A stretch of 64,000 bases of DNA from an uncultured Duncaniella sp. (GCA_910587165.1 CAJUKP010000006.1:1-64000), one strand, 5' to 3'; counted from the stretch's first letter, positions 9,009-18,438 are shown. Numbers and translations are program-made. The notes: generated by a model from the sequence alone, not told the origin.

Positions 9009-11831
9009 TCAATTGTTTTCAAGAATACGTTCAAGCATAACGGGATCAACGAGCACCTGACGTGGTTTGCCACCCTGTGACGGACCGACAATACCTGCAG
9101 CCTCCATCTGATCCATTATCTTACCGGCACGGTTGTAGCCTATCGAATAACGGCGTTGCAGCGATGAAGTAGAGGCAGTGTCCGTAGTCACTACCAGACG
9201 GGCACACTCGTCAAACAGTGGATCACGGTCTCCGATTGAAGCGAGTCCTGATCCGCCGTCATTGTCAGGCACATACTCCGGAAGCTCGTAAGCATGGTCA
9301 TATCCCACCTGCACATCAATAGCCTCGCATATAGCATTTACCTCCGGGGTATCAATGAAGGCGCACTGCACACGCTCAATCTTACCATTGTTGGAAAAAA
9401 GCATATCACCACGTCCTATCAATTGATTGGCACCGGGTCGGTCAAGAATAGTGCGGGAATCGACCATCTGGAACACCCTGAAGGCTATTCGGCCGGGGAA
9501 GTTTGCCTTGATTATACCTGTGATCACATTTGTCGACGGCCTCTGTGTCGCAAGAATCATGTGAATGCCGACAGCACGTGCCTTTTGCGCGATACGGGCT
9601 ATCGGGGTCTCCACCTCTTTTCCGGCTGTCATGATCAGGTCTGCGAACTCATCTACAATCACCACAATATATGGCAGATAGCGATGTCCTTTTTCAGGAT
9701 TGAGCAGATGATTTGTGAACTTCTCGTTATACTCCTTGATATTTCTCATCGAGGCATCCTTCAATAGAGCATAACGGTTGTCCATTTCGATACAGAGTGA
9801 ATTCAATGTAGCCACAACTTTGGACGGATCGGTTATGATAGCCTCTTCCTCGTCAGGAAGTTTCGCGAGATAATGCCGTTCAAGCTTTGCATACAGGCTG
9901 AACTCCACCATCTTAGGGTCAATCAGCACGAATTTAAGCTCTGACGGATGTTTCTTGTAGAGCAGGGAGGCGATTATCGCGTTAAGACCCACCGATTTAC
10001 CCATGCCGGTCGCTCCTGCGACAAGCAAATGAGGCATCTTGCACAAATCGGCCATAAAGACATCGTTGGATATCGTACATCCCATAGCCATCGGAAGCTC
10101 CATCTTACTGTTCTTGTAGATATCGGAGTCTATGACTGAACGCATCGACACTGTCTGGGGATCCTTATTAGGCACCTCAATGCCAATGGTTCCCTTGCCG
10201 GGGATTGGGGCAATGATACGGATTCCGAGAGCCGACAGACTGAGAGCTATATCATCCTCAAGATGTTTGATACGGGCGATTCTGACTCCCTCGGCAGGAA
10301 TGATCTCGTAAAGTGTGACAGTCGGGCCCACAGTAGCCTCTATCCTGCGGATAGGTATCCCATAATTGTTAAGAGTGTTAGTGATGCGCTGTTTATTCTC
10401 TTCCATCTCATGGGTATCGACACTTGGCCCTTTCCGGTCAGATTCTCGCAACAGATCCAGCGAGGGGAATCTATAGCCCGACAGTTCAGCTCTGGGGTCA
10501 AATTTTGGCTGATCGGCAACCATAGCCGAGGTTCTTATCTCTTTTTTCTCCGGTGCCACGAAAAGAGGCTCATTTATATCCTCATCCTCCACTGGCTCTA
10601 CAACAGTATCAACAGGTACGGATATATTGAACAGAGAAGGCTGCTCCTCTTCATCCTCGACATCTGATTTCGCGTCCACAGTCTCAGCGACAGGCTCCAC
10701 AGGATCAGATTTCACCGGTTCAGAAGGCTTGATTTGCGACCCGGTTTCTGTTTTTTCCGGAACAGAAGTTGCCGGCATCGGCTGAACAATATTATCAGGT
10801 TCCGGAGAGACACGCGATGCAGAAGGAGCAGACACCGCAACAGCTGCAGCCGGAATGGCAGCCGCACGCGCTTCCGCCTCTGCTTCTGCCTCTGCCTCAG
10901 CTCTACGCTGTGCCTCCAATCTTTCCTCCTCAAGGCGTTCCTCCTCAATCCGGGCTCTTTCCTCTTCCTTACGTCTGCGGCGTTCTTCCCTGATTGTTCT
11001 GTTACGTTCGATAAATACCGACACATGAGATGAGACAGCACGTGTGGCTTTGCTCAATTCAGTGAGATATAGAAAGACTACCATGCCACCCATGATCAGA
11101 CTCACGCCTATCGCTCCCCATATACCGGTAAATGTGATAAGGCGCTCATTCAATATGTGACCATGACGGCCACCCCAATAAAACGGGGACGCGATCTCGC
11201 AAGTGACAAGGCCACTTATAACGGACACCGCTACAGCAGAAAGCAGGCAACGCATAGTCAGCCCCCAGAAATCCGACTTATAATATTTCATAAGGGTCAA
11301 TCCGGTCAGGATCATCCAGATAATAAGCAGGAAAGCACCAATTCCAAGCCAATCATTTATCAAAGTATCTGAAAGCCATGCACCAAGAGGCCCACCGGTA
11401 TTACCGATCATTTCCGGATCAAGCTCGCCACTCAATACAGCACTCTGGTCAGAACCGATATGGGCGAAAAAGGATATTGAGACAATCAAGGCATAGAATG
11501 CCACGATTACGAGAACAAGACCAAAGAACCGCACGGTGCGGGAATCAAGCAACAGTGTCACAAACCTGCTAAACGGAGAAATGCGTTTATGAGTGTGTGT
11601 CTGAGTTTGAGTCTGCGCCGGTTCCTCGGCAGCATGAGTCTGCCCGGATATTTCAGGAGCAGGGGCTTCAGCTTCCACTTCTGCGGCCGGAGTCACAGTC
11701 GGTTTTTCCACTCCGTCTGATTCAGTGATTGAGACAGGTTTCTGCCTGGGTTTATTTAATATAGCCTCAGGATCGTAGGCCGAGGTGTCAGAGAATGAAG
11801 ATTCGTCGATAGGGGAGATGGTTGATGCCAT
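9009..11831 (-). CDS. ftsK: DNA translocase FtsK/SpoIIIE
   Basis: Septum-anchored ATPase that pumps chromosome ends and supports dimer resolution during division. Of 940 residues, about 85-270 hold four membrane segments. A variable linker (about 275-470) is rich in Glu, Ala and Arg, including an EAEAEAEA run. The motor domain has Walker A GATGMGKS (about residue 605) and Walker B VVIVDEFADL. The C-terminal winged helix (gamma domain, about 875-940) starts near SSLQRRYSIGYNRAG. A consensus promoter lies at 11854-11885. It leads the minus-strand run to lolA-like, trxB and beyond. Confidence 0.96.
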   Translation of the reverse strand: MASTISPIDESSFSDTSAYDPEAILNKPRQKPVSITESDGVEKPTVTPAAEVEAEAPAPEISGQTHAAEEPAQTQTQTHTHKRISPFSRFVTLLLDSRTVRFFGLVLVIVAFYALIVSISFFAHIGSDQSAVLSGELDPEMIGNTGGPLGAWLSDTLINDWLGIGAFLLIIWMILTGLTLMKYYKSDFWGLTMRCLLSAVAVSVISGLVTCEIASPFYWGGRHGHILNERLITFTGIWGAIGVSLIMGGMVVFLYLTELSKATRAVSSHVSVFIERNRTIREERRRRKEEERARIEEERLEEERLEAQRRAEAEAEAEAEARAAAIPAAAVAVSAPSASRVSPEPDNIVQPMPATSVPEKTETGSQIKPSEPVKSDPVEPVAETVDAKSDVEDEEEQPSLFNISVPVDTVVEPVEDEDINEPLFVAPEKKEIRTSAMVADQPKFDPRAELSGYRFPSLDLLRESDRKGPSVDTHEMEENKQRITNTLNNYGIPIRRIEATVGPTVTLYEIIPAEGVRIARIKHLEDDIALSLSALGIRIIAPIPGKGTIGIEVPNKDPQTVSMRSVIDSDIYKNSKMELPMAMGCTISNDVFMADLCKMPHLLVAGATGMGKSVGLNAIIASLLYKKHPSELKFVLIDPKMVEFSLYAKLERHYLAKLPDEEEAIITDPSKVVATLNSLCIEMDNRYALLKDASMRNIKEYNEKFTNHLLNPEKGHRYLPYIVVIVDEFADLIMTAGKEVETPIARIAQKARAVGIHMILATQRPSTNVITGIIKANFPGRIAFRVFQMVDSRTILDRPGANQLIGRGDMLFSNNGKIERVQCAFIDTPEVNAICEAIDVQVGYDHAYELPEYVPDNDGGSGLASIGDRDPLFDECARLVVTTDTASTSSLQRRYSIGYNRAGKIMDQMEAAGIVGPSQGGKPRQVLVDPVMLERILENN

Positions 11832-11853
11832 ATATCGGATTAAGTTTGAAAAG

Positions 11854-11885
11854 CAAAGTTACTAAAATATCCCCGAACATTCAAA
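11854..11885 (-). promoter_or_regulatory. Promoter of ftsK
   Basis: On the minus strand TTTG (11882-11885), 20-bp spacer, TAACTTTG (11854-11861): an exact match to the Bacteroidetes primary-sigma consensus, 23 nt before the ftsK ATG. Confidence 0.8.
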
Positions 11886-11974
11886 CGCAATCCGCCCAAT
11901 AAAACAAAAAAATTAATGATGAACCATCACAGGCTTATAAACGTTAAAAAATCAAACAACTTAAAAGATAAACT

Positions 11975-12478
11975 ATGAAGAAGATAGGAATATTCTATGG
12001 GACCACAACCGGGACCACAAAAGATATCGCTGAAATGATCGGCTCTGAACTCAACGTGGCCGAGAATGATATCCATGATGTAGCAACAACATCACCATCA
12101 ACAGTCGGGGATTATGATGTTTTGCTCATCGGAGCAAGCACCTGGGGTGACGGAGACCTTCAGGCCGATATGGCGACATGGCTCGATGGGGTTGGCGCAC
12201 TTGATCTCAGAGGCAAGGAGGTGGCCATCTTCGGATGTGGCGACGATTCCATGAGCGAGACTTTCTGCAATGGAGTAGGGGAAATATATCATCGTCTTCA
12301 TGATGCCCATCCGGAATTTATTGCCCCGTTCAACAACGAAGGCTATGAATACAGCCATTCCGAGAGCGACGTGAAAGGTATGATTGTCGGTCTCTGCATA
12401 GACAACATCAACCATCCGGACGAGACCCTCTCCAGAGTACGCGAGTGGTGCGCCATTGTCAAATCAGAGATAGTCTGA
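11975..12478 (+). CDS. fldA: Flavodoxin (long-chain type)
   Basis: A 167-residue FMN electron carrier. The phosphate-binding loop GTTTGTTKDIA (9-19), the region ASTWGDGDLQ contacting the isoalloxazine ring, and GCGDDSMSETFC are visible; the length fits the long-chain flavodoxins. It is monocistronic on the plus strand between the divergent ftsK gene and rpmH. I could not see a good -7/-33 pair in the 143-bp upstream gap. Confidence 0.95.
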   Translation: MKKIGIFYGTTTGTTKDIAEMIGSELNVAENDIHDVATTSPSTVGDYDVLLIGASTWGDGDLQADMATWLDGVGALDLRGKEVAIFGCGDDSMSETFCNGVGEIYHRLHDAHPEFIAPFNNEGYEYSHSESDVKGMIVGLCIDNINHPDETLSRVREWCAIVKSEIV

Positions 12479-12563
12479 CACTGTCCGTCCGAGACAAAAG
12501 GGCTGTACAGATGCTTCAGTCCACACCCATTTAAAATTTTTGGGATGGAAATTGTTAAAAACA

Positions 12564-12595
12564 TTTGCCGTTCTGAAAAAATATTCTTAAATTTG
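12564..12595 (+). promoter_or_regulatory. Promoter of rpmH
   Basis: TTTG (12564-12567), 20-bp spacer, TAAATTTG (12588-12595): exact consensus. Transcription should begin near 12602, about 38 nt before the ATG. Confidence 0.85.
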
Positions 12596-12639
12596 CACCT
12601 CAAATTGTGGAATAACAACAAGAATAAAAATAAACGGCA

Positions 12640-12795
12640 ATGAAAAGAACATTCCAACCTTCTAACAGAAAGAGAGTTAACAAGCACGGCTTCCGTGCCC
12701 GTATGTCCACACCCGATGGCCGCAAGGTGCTTGCCCGTCGTCGCGCAAAGGGTCGTCTCCGTCTCACCGTATCAAGCTCTATCGCAAGCAAATAA
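12640..12795 (+). CDS. rpmH: 50S ribosomal protein L34
   Basis: A 51-residue reading frame found by direct translation. It begins MKRTFQPSNRKRVNKHGF and contains RMSTPDGRKVLARRRAKGR, the hallmark of L34, a small basic protein of the large ribosomal subunit. The C-terminal SSSIASK extension is of the Bacteroidetes type. It has its own strong promoter (12564-12595) and a terminator at 12823-12874. No rnpA or dnaA is adjacent, unlike the classical order in many other bacteria. Confidence 0.97.
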   Translation: MKRTFQPSNRKRVNKHGFRARMSTPDGRKVLARRRAKGRLRLTVSSSIASK

Positions 12796-12822
12796 TTCAT
12801 ACGGAGCTTACAAACTCTCCCC

Positions 12823-12874
12823 GATATAAAAGATCAGGCCATCGCAGAAATGCGATGGCCTGATCTTTTATATC
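12823..12874. terminator. Bidirectional terminator, 24-bp perfect stem with GAAA loop
   Basis: The arms 12823-12846 and 12851-12874 are perfectly complementary, with loop GAAA. The outer part of each arm is A/T-rich (AAAAG / CTTTT), so either strand ends in a U-rich stretch. It separates the convergent rpmH and amidase genes and overlaps the amidase stop codon by 2 nt. Confidence 0.88.
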
Positions 12875-13658
12875 AAAGTTCGATATTCCACTTGTCAGCC
12901 GCTTGAAATGCCGGGAATTTTCGACGCCCTTGCTCCAGCTCCTCATGATCGAGCAATGCGTAGAGATAACCGTTGCGACGTGTCTCATGTATGGCATTGC
13001 CCCAGTTGTCATATATGGCAGAATCAATCCTCGGATATTCCCCGTAGGGATCCGATCCGGATCTGTTCGCACCAATCGCATAGACCTGATTCTCAACCGC
13101 ACGTGCCGATAAAAGTATCTTATACGGTCTATTGCGGGAATGAGGCCAATTGGACGGGACAAGCAGGACATCATAGAGATCACCGGGGATATTACGGCAC
13201 CATACAGGGAAACGAAGATCAAAACATATTATAATCTTGAAATTCCATCCCCTGAACCTTACTACCGGAGCTAAATTCCTACCGGGGGAATATACCATAT
13301 CCTCTGTGGAGAGGGGAAACAGGTGACGTTTATCATAGAAGGTGATATCACCGAGCGGTTCTACAAAGAAAGCCCTGTTGAAATAATGTCCTTCTCCATC
13401 AGTGGCAAGAAAGCTGCCTGCAATGGCAAAGCCGAAAAACTGTGACCACCTCCTGAGAGTATCGACAGTCTTTCCTTTATTGGTTTCGGCCAAGGCCGCC
13501 ACTCTTTTCTCGTCAGGAATAAACGCCGTGGTGAACAGTTCCGGAAGCACCACAACATCAGTATCAGATTCTACCTGACTGAGCGCATGAGCCACACCTG
13601 AAAAATTCTCCTCGGGGGCCCCATATATTATGTCATAAGGAATGGTGCAGATTTTCAT
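12873..13658 (-). CDS. Carbon-nitrogen hydrolase (omega-amidase/nitrilase family)
   Basis: A 261-residue nitrilase-superfamily enzyme with the Glu-Lys-Cys triad visible: E40 in VVVLPELF, K110 in YDKRHLF and C145 in IICFDLRFP. The closest known type is the omega-amidase/YafV group, which hydrolyses alpha-ketoglutaramate or related amides; the exact substrate is inference. The start overlaps the stop of the acyltransferase gene as ATGA, so the two are coupled. The stop codon lies in the bidirectional terminator. Confidence 0.88.
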   Translation of the reverse strand: MKICTIPYDIIYGAPEENFSGVAHALSQVESDTDVVVLPELFTTAFIPDEKRVAALAETNKGKTVDTLRRWSQFFGFAIAGSFLATDGEGHYFNRAFFVEPLGDITFYDKRHLFPLSTEDMVYSPGRNLAPVVRFRGWNFKIIICFDLRFPVWCRNIPGDLYDVLLVPSNWPHSRNRPYKILLSARAVENQVYAIGANRSGSDPYGEYPRIDSAIYDNWGNAIHETRRNGYLYALLDHEELEQGRRKFPAFQAADKWNIEL

Positions 13659-14200
13659 TCAGCAGAGAAATTTTCAGGTATTATACCCTGGAAGTTGCGG
13701 TAATAATCCTTTATAGCCCTCATGTCGGACTTAAAATCACCTGTGGGATAAAATGTCCTTTCTATGCGCACTGTCTTATTGGCAGCGTCAATCGCGCCAA
13801 GCACAATGGGGACCTGCGCCTCATAGGCGATATGAAGGAAGCCCGTGCGCCATTCGGTCACACGTGATCTCGTTCCCTCCGGTGTGATTGCAATCGACAT
13901 TCTATCAGAATGCCTGAATTTCTCCACCAGGACTTCCGTCAACGACGAACCGCGCTTCTTTGCGACCGGGATCCCGCCAAGAGCCTTGAAAATAAGATTC
14001 ATCGGGAAGAAGAACCAAGCCTCCTTTATGAGGAAACCGGCATGGCCACCCACCGACCAATAGGCAAACTTGCCGAGGACAAAATCCCAATTGGAGGTGT
14101 GCGGGGCCACACATATTATACTTTTGGGGTATTGAGGGACAGTGTAGATCACCTTCCAGCCGAAAAGTTTCAGAAGAAATTTGCAGAATGACTTCATCAT
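13655..14200 (-). CDS. PlsC-like acyltransferase
   Basis: A 181-residue glycerolipid acyltransferase-family protein. The HX4D motif appears as APHTSNWDF and the EGTRS-type motif as PEGTRSRV, the two core acyl-transfer and glycerophosphate-contact motifs. It is shorter than canonical PlsC and lacks an obvious long membrane segment except the hydrophobic N-terminus. It probably acylates lysophosphatidate or a related membrane lipid; the substrate is not determinable. Coupled to the downstream amidase by a 4-nt overlap. Confidence 0.85.
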   Translation of the reverse strand: MMKSFCKFLLKLFGWKVIYTVPQYPKSIICVAPHTSNWDFVLGKFAYWSVGGHAGFLIKEAWFFFPMNLIFKALGGIPVAKKRGSSLTEVLVEKFRHSDRMSIAITPEGTRSRVTEWRTGFLHIAYEAQVPIVLGAIDAANKTVRIERTFYPTGDFKSDMRAIKDYYRNFQGIIPENFSAE

Positions 14201-14239
14201 GCCGAGGGTGAGGAAAAAGGATTATGGTTTGATGTATGG

Positions 14240-14608
14240 TTATTCTTTAGTGGCTGCAGCCTTGTTGGCTTTCTTCTGTTCTTCGGGAAGGGCAGAGTTC
14301 ATTTCCTTGACAAGCTCCTCAACACGTTTGTTAAACTCGAGCTTCAATTTGGTAAACGACTCCTTGAAGTAGGCATGACGGGCGTCACGATAAGCCTTCA
14401 TGCTCTCAAAAGATGATGGCGACTGAGGAAATTCAACACTTACAAGACGGACTGCCGATTCCTGAAGATCAGCCAGCTTATAGATGATATGGTTGAAATC
14501 CTCGGGATTGATACCGGGTACTGTGAGTTTTGCGATTACGCACTCACCTGCTAATGCTCCGCATATCCTGCGGATTTCTTTTTTCAGAAGGCGTTTGTTG
14601 GCTGCCAT
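14240..14608 (-). CDS. Conserved hypothetical protein, helical
   Basis: A 122-residue protein I recognise only as a Bacteroidales-type conserved hypothetical. It is predicted mostly alpha-helical, charged and soluble, with no signal peptide or membrane segment. An N-terminal basic stretch RLLKKEIRRICGALAGEC is followed by a long helix (about 75-110) with heptad-like spacing, and a Lys/Ala-rich C-terminus. It lies between thrC (49 nt upstream) and the acyltransferase. A short inverted repeat (ACGTTA/TAACGT, 14636-14655) sits before its start. Function unknown. Confidence 0.7.
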   Translation of the reverse strand: MAANKRLLKKEIRRICGALAGECVIAKLTVPGINPEDFNHIIYKLADLQESAVRLVSVEFPQSPSSFESMKAYRDARHAYFKESFTKLKLEFNKRVEELVKEMNSALPEEQKKANKAAATKE

Positions 14609-14657
14609 TATTGATGGAAATTAGATGATTACTTACGTTATTATATTGTAACGTGTG

Positions 14658-15962
14658 TCAATTATGAATAGTTGGTGCGAGTAGTATTTTTTTGAGGGCA
14701 TCAGCAGAGGCCGATATCCGTGGAGTATGCACCTTGGCTCCTGTCGGAATTGTCTTGTCAAACCTCATTCCGGTGGCAAGGGTCACGCTACGGGCGAATT
14801 TCGAGGGATGCGCTGTTTCAAGGAAAAGTCCTTTCTCGCCCGGTTTCAGATCATCTTTCAATGCCTGAAAGGCTGTTGCCCCATGAGGATCGACTATATA
14901 GTTGTCATAAAAATGAGTCTGTGAGATAGTATTGATTATCTCCATATCAGAATATGAGTACCCCTTCATGAACTGTCTCATCCGTTCGATATCGCCATCA
15001 AACAGTTCCTGAATACGCGACATATTGGAGGGATTACCGACATCCATGGCACAGGCAACCGTTCTGACGGCTCGTTTTGGAGTGAATATACCCGAGTTAA
15101 GGAATCCGGACGTGACATCATTGACATTATTGGCCACGACAAAACGCGACACCGGGAGTCCCATCCTCCAGGCAAGAAGGCCGGCCGTCAGATTTCCAAG
15201 ATTACCACACGGAACTGAGATCACAACGCGGCAATCTCTACCCTCAGCATGAATGAGGGATGCATACCCATGAAAGAAGTAGAACATCTGGGGAAGCAGA
15301 CGACAGATATTGATGGAGTTGGCAGATGTGAGCGAAGTCTCGGACCTGAGATCATTGTCCATGAAGGTCTCCTTGACAATACGCTGGCAATCGTCAAACG
15401 TCCCTATCACCTCTATCGGGTATATATTGGAATCTGCAATGGAAAATTGCGCCCTTTGAAAAGGGGTCAATCCACCCTGAGGAAAGAGGACATAGACCTC
15501 AACACCGGGAACATTGAGAAATCCGTTTGCCACTGCGCCACCGGAATCTCCCGATGTGGCCACAAGCACTTTCACCTTACGCCCAGATGACGGCGAGCCG
15601 AAATGACTGATGATCCTGGCCAGGAATCTTGCGCCCACATCCTTGAACGCAAGGGTAGGGCCATGGAACAATTCAAGAGAATATATATCTTCCTCAAGCC
15701 TCACCAAAGGGACATCAAAGGTGAACGTATCATTCACGATACGTTGGATATCCTCCGAGTCAATATCATCGCCAAGCATCATGTCTGCCACAACGTAGGC
15801 GATCTCCCGGATATTCATCTCGCCGATATTATTGAAGAAAGCCTTGGGAATGACAGGTATATGCTCGGGCATAAAAAGACCGCCGTCAGGAGCAAGTCCC
15901 ATCATGACAGCCTCTTTCAAAGAGACTTTCTGGCATTGTCTATTTGTGCTATAGAATTGCAT
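14658..15962 (-). CDS. thrC: Threonine synthase
   Basis: PLP enzyme converting O-phosphohomoserine to threonine. The 434 residues include the PLP-lysine motif FHGPTLAFKDVGARF (K in AFKD), the phosphate-binding VATSGDSGGAVANG, and an N-terminal YYSTR-like start (FYSTNRQC). Length is typical of the bacterial type. It has a perfect promoter at 15985-16016 and appears to be a single-gene unit or to lead into the hypothetical gene at 14240-14608. Confidence 0.96.
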   Translation of the reverse strand: MQFYSTNRQCQKVSLKEAVMMGLAPDGGLFMPEHIPVIPKAFFNNIGEMNIREIAYVVADMMLGDDIDSEDIQRIVNDTFTFDVPLVRLEEDIYSLELFHGPTLAFKDVGARFLARIISHFGSPSSGRKVKVLVATSGDSGGAVANGFLNVPGVEVYVLFPQGGLTPFQRAQFSIADSNIYPIEVIGTFDDCQRIVKETFMDNDLRSETSLTSANSINICRLLPQMFYFFHGYASLIHAEGRDCRVVISVPCGNLGNLTAGLLAWRMGLPVSRFVVANNVNDVTSGFLNSGIFTPKRAVRTVACAMDVGNPSNMSRIQELFDGDIERMRQFMKGYSYSDMEIINTISQTHFYDNYIVDPHGATAFQALKDDLKPGEKGLFLETAHPSKFARSVTLATGMRFDKTIPTGAKVHTPRISASADALKKILLAPTIHN

Positions 15963-15984
15963 TTGGTATCAAAACGTGTTGACA

Positions 15985-16016
15985 CAAAAGTAATAACTTT
16001 TACAATGAAAACCAAA
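15985..16016 (-). promoter_or_regulatory. Promoter of thrC
   Basis: On the minus strand TTTG (16013-16016), 20-bp spacer, TACTTTTG (15985-15992), 23 nt before the thrC ATG. Matches TTTG-N20-TAnnTTTG. Confidence 0.75.
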
Positions 16017-16055
16017 CGTGGATATGCTGATTTAGGAAAAATTCAGAATATAATG

Positions 16056-16379
16056 CTAAAACAACAGACGTGCGAGCGAATCTGAGTTTGCCTCTATGTA
16101 GCGGGTAAAACCTCTCTCATAGTCTGCGGCGGATTGCGCCCCAAGCTTTTCTCTGATATTTGTCACACGGGCATGGACCTCAAGCAGCTTATCCTGGACG
16201 GCCGATTCGTCAGCCGCGATCCCGATAAGTTCCGCTGCATGATTCTCGCCAAGAGTATATGCCTCATGATCCTTGACTCTCTGAGATACCTTCCCTGACA
16301 CTTTCCCATCGCCTCCGCCACATGAAGCCATTATCATCATTGTCACGAATGAGATAAAACAGATGTATAACTTTCTCAT
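16056..16379 (-). CDS. Small putative lipoprotein
   Basis: A 107-residue protein with a signal sequence and lipobox IMASC (Cys near residue 19). The mature part is short, charged and helical (QRVKDHEAYTLGENHAAEL and following), with no domain I recognise. A longer frame to 16406 exists, but the ATG at 16379 gives a proper signal peptide and overlaps the exonuclease stop as ATGA, so I prefer it. Last gene of the porQ-cmk-ispH-exonuclease run. Function unknown. Confidence 0.75.
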   Translation of the reverse strand: MRKLYICFISFVTMMIMASCGGGDGKVSGKVSQRVKDHEAYTLGENHAAELIGIAADESAVQDKLLEVHARVTNIREKLGAQSAADYERGFTRYIEANSDSLARLLF

Positions 16380-16876
16380 AAGATTGCCATTGCTATTTTT
16401 GCACACGCCTCGGCATCGGCAAGTGCGTTGTGATGATTATTGAACGGTATACCCATAAACCCGCACAAGTGGGGTAGGCTGAAAGAACCGACAAGCGAAC
16501 GCGGGAAAGTCTGCCTGGATTTTACAAGAGTACACAGGAACTGATAGCCCGGATACTCCATGCCATAACACCTGTGGGCGGCACGGATACACCTTTCATC
16601 AAAACCTTTGTTGTGGGCAACAAGAGGAAGGCCGTCTATGATACGGTCAAGATCCCGCCACACCCGATCGAATGTACGGGCATTTTCAGTATCGTTTCTT
16701 CCTATCCCATGTATGTTTTCAGTAAAATGCCTGAAATAATACTCAGGCTCAGGCTTGACAAGTTCATAGAACCGGTCGACAATAATTCCTCCGACAACCT
16801 TTACTGCACCGATGGCACAGATTGAGGTCGGCTCATTATTAGCGGTCTCCACATCGACAGCCACGAAGTTATCCAT
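16376..16876 (-). CDS. DEDDh 3'-5' exonuclease (DNA polymerase III epsilon-like)
   Basis: A 166-residue exonuclease. The metal-binding acidic motif I is FVAVDVETANN (D8, E10), motif II includes AHNKGFDERC, and motif III is HNALADAEACAKIA with the catalytic His and Asp. The size matches stand-alone epsilon-like exonucleases without a polymerase-binding tail, so a repair or RNA/DNA trimming role is as likely as proofreading. It overlaps ispH by 8 nt and the lipoprotein gene by 4 nt. Confidence 0.9.
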   Translation of the reverse strand: MDNFVAVDVETANNEPTSICAIGAVKVVGGIIVDRFYELVKPEPEYYFRHFTENIHGIGRNDTENARTFDRVWRDLDRIIDGLPLVAHNKGFDERCIRAAHRCYGMEYPGYQFLCTLVKSRQTFPRSLVGSFSLPHLCGFMGIPFNNHHNALADAEACAKIAMAIL

Positions 16877-17750
16877 TGCCCGACAATGATTTCTTCACAG
16901 TATCCCTCACTTGCTCCATCAGCCATCGCGGAGTTGATGTAGCGCCACATATACCGATAGATGTAGCACCATCAATCCATTCGCTTGAAAAATCACCGGC
17001 ACGTGACACAAGATAGGATCTCGGATTGACATCGAGACACTCATGAAAAAGCACCTTGCCATTGCTGCTTTTTGCTCCGGCCACAAAAAGTATCACATCA
17101 TGACTTTCGGCAAACTCACGCAAGTGATTGACTCGGTTTGCCACCTGACGGCAGATTGTATCAAAATACTGGAAACGCACATCAGGACCGATACGGCGCG
17201 AGATCTCCTCAACCATCTCTGCAAGTCCCTGCAGTGACATGGTTGTCTGTGAATATAGCGAGATGTCACGGTTGAAATCTATTTTGGACAGCTGATCGAG
17301 CGACTCCACAACAATAGCCTCTCCATTGGTCTGGCCAACAAGACCGTTCACCTCGGCATGGCCTGATTTCCCATATATAACTATCTGGGGGCGGGGAGTG
17401 GTGTTGTCATAGACCTCCTTGATCCGCTGCTGCAGACGCAGCACTACCGGGCAAGTAGCATCCACAATCTCTATGCCCCGCTCAGAAGCGCAACGATATG
17501 TGGACGGTGGCTCTCCATGTGCTCTGAGAAGCACACGCACTCCGTTCAGATCTTTCAGATCAGAATGCGTGATTGTTGTCAATCCTGCTTTCTCAAGTCT
17601 TTCCACTTCATCACTGTTATGCACGATATCACCAAGGCAATACAGCGGTTCGGAACTACGTGATAGTTCTTCCTCCGCCTTGCGGATAGCCGTGACCACG
17701 CCGTGACAGAAACCCGAGCGGGCATCAATCTCAATGATCGGTTCAGCCAT
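16869..17750 (-). CDS. ispH: 4-hydroxy-3-methylbut-2-enyl diphosphate reductase
   Basis: Last step of the non-mevalonate isoprenoid pathway, forming IPP and DMAPP with a [4Fe-4S] cluster. The three cluster cysteines are visible: GFCHGV near residue 14, DATCPVV, and FAGAKSS-flanked DTICRQVANR. The conserved substrate-binding GKSGHAEVNGLVGQ and ATSTPRWL segments are present. The 293 residues fit the family. It overlaps cmk by 8 nt and the exonuclease by 8 nt in a tight operon; porQ-cmk-ispH is, to my knowledge, a conserved Bacteroidetes order. Confidence 0.96.
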   Translation of the reverse strand: MAEPIIEIDARSGFCHGVVTAIRKAEEELSRSSEPLYCLGDIVHNSDEVERLEKAGLTTITHSDLKDLNGVRVLLRAHGEPPSTYRCASERGIEIVDATCPVVLRLQQRIKEVYDNTTPRPQIVIYGKSGHAEVNGLVGQTNGEAIVVESLDQLSKIDFNRDISLYSQTTMSLQGLAEMVEEISRRIGPDVRFQYFDTICRQVANRVNHLREFAESHDVILFVAGAKSSNGKVLFHECLDVNPRSYLVSRAGDFSSEWIDGATSIGICGATSTPRWLMEQVRDTVKKSLSGNG

Positions 17751-18438
17751 TTACGATTCGATTATAGAGGTTCATCAGCCATTCGTTCTGCTCATCTATT
17801 GTCATCTCGGAATTATCAAGCCGGACCGCATCCTGAGCACAACGCAAAGGACTCTCATCGCGGTTCTCATCAATATAATCTCGAGATCTCACATTCTCAA
17901 GGACTTCATTATAGGTCACCTGCGCGCCCTTTTCAGTAAGCTCCTTGTACCGGCGGCTGGCCCTCTTCTCAGCACTTGCATCACAGAAAACCTTCATCTC
18001 TGCAGCCGGGAAAACCACAGTCCCTATATCACGGCCATCCATGACAATACCTTTCGATTCACCCATGAGACGCTGCATATCCACGAGTGCATGACGCACC
18101 TCGGGAATCGCCGCGACAGGAGATACACATGACGAAACTTCGAGTGAACGTATATCCTTCTCTACATTCTCTCCATTGAGCATGGTGTTCTGGCCATCAG
18201 CAACAACCTCAAAATCAATCGAAAGTCCTGGCAGAATAGCTGCTATAGCCTCAGACGAGGGCGCCATATCCCTGGATACAAGTCCGGCTCGCATTGCAGC
18301 AAGTGTCACGGCCCGGTACATCGCGCCGGAATCTATATAGCGATAACCGATCGTCTTGGCAAGATGTCTGGCCATAGTGCTTTTGCCCGACGAAGAGTAT
18401 CCGTCAATGGCTATGATGATTTTCTTATCAGAATTCAT
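17743..18438 (-). CDS. cmk: Cytidylate kinase
   Basis: Phosphorylates CMP and dCMP. The P-loop AIDGYSSSGKST (about 9-20), the CMP-binding YIDSGAMYRAVT, and GIVMDGRDIGTVVFP with the adjacent lid SAEKRASRRYKEL are all present. The frame extends to 18495, but the ATG at 18438 puts the P-loop at the usual position (231 residues) and leaves an 11-nt overlap with porQ. Confidence 0.95.
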   Translation of the reverse strand: MNSDKKIIIAIDGYSSSGKSTMARHLAKTIGYRYIDSGAMYRAVTLAAMRAGLVSRDMAPSSEAIAAILPGLSIDFEVVADGQNTMLNGENVEKDIRSLEVSSCVSPVAAIPEVRHALVDMQRLMGESKGIVMDGRDIGTVVFPAAEMKVFCDASAEKRASRRYKELTEKGAQVTYNEVLENVRSRDYIDENRDESPLRCAQDAVRLDNSEMTIDEQNEWLMNLYNRIVNG

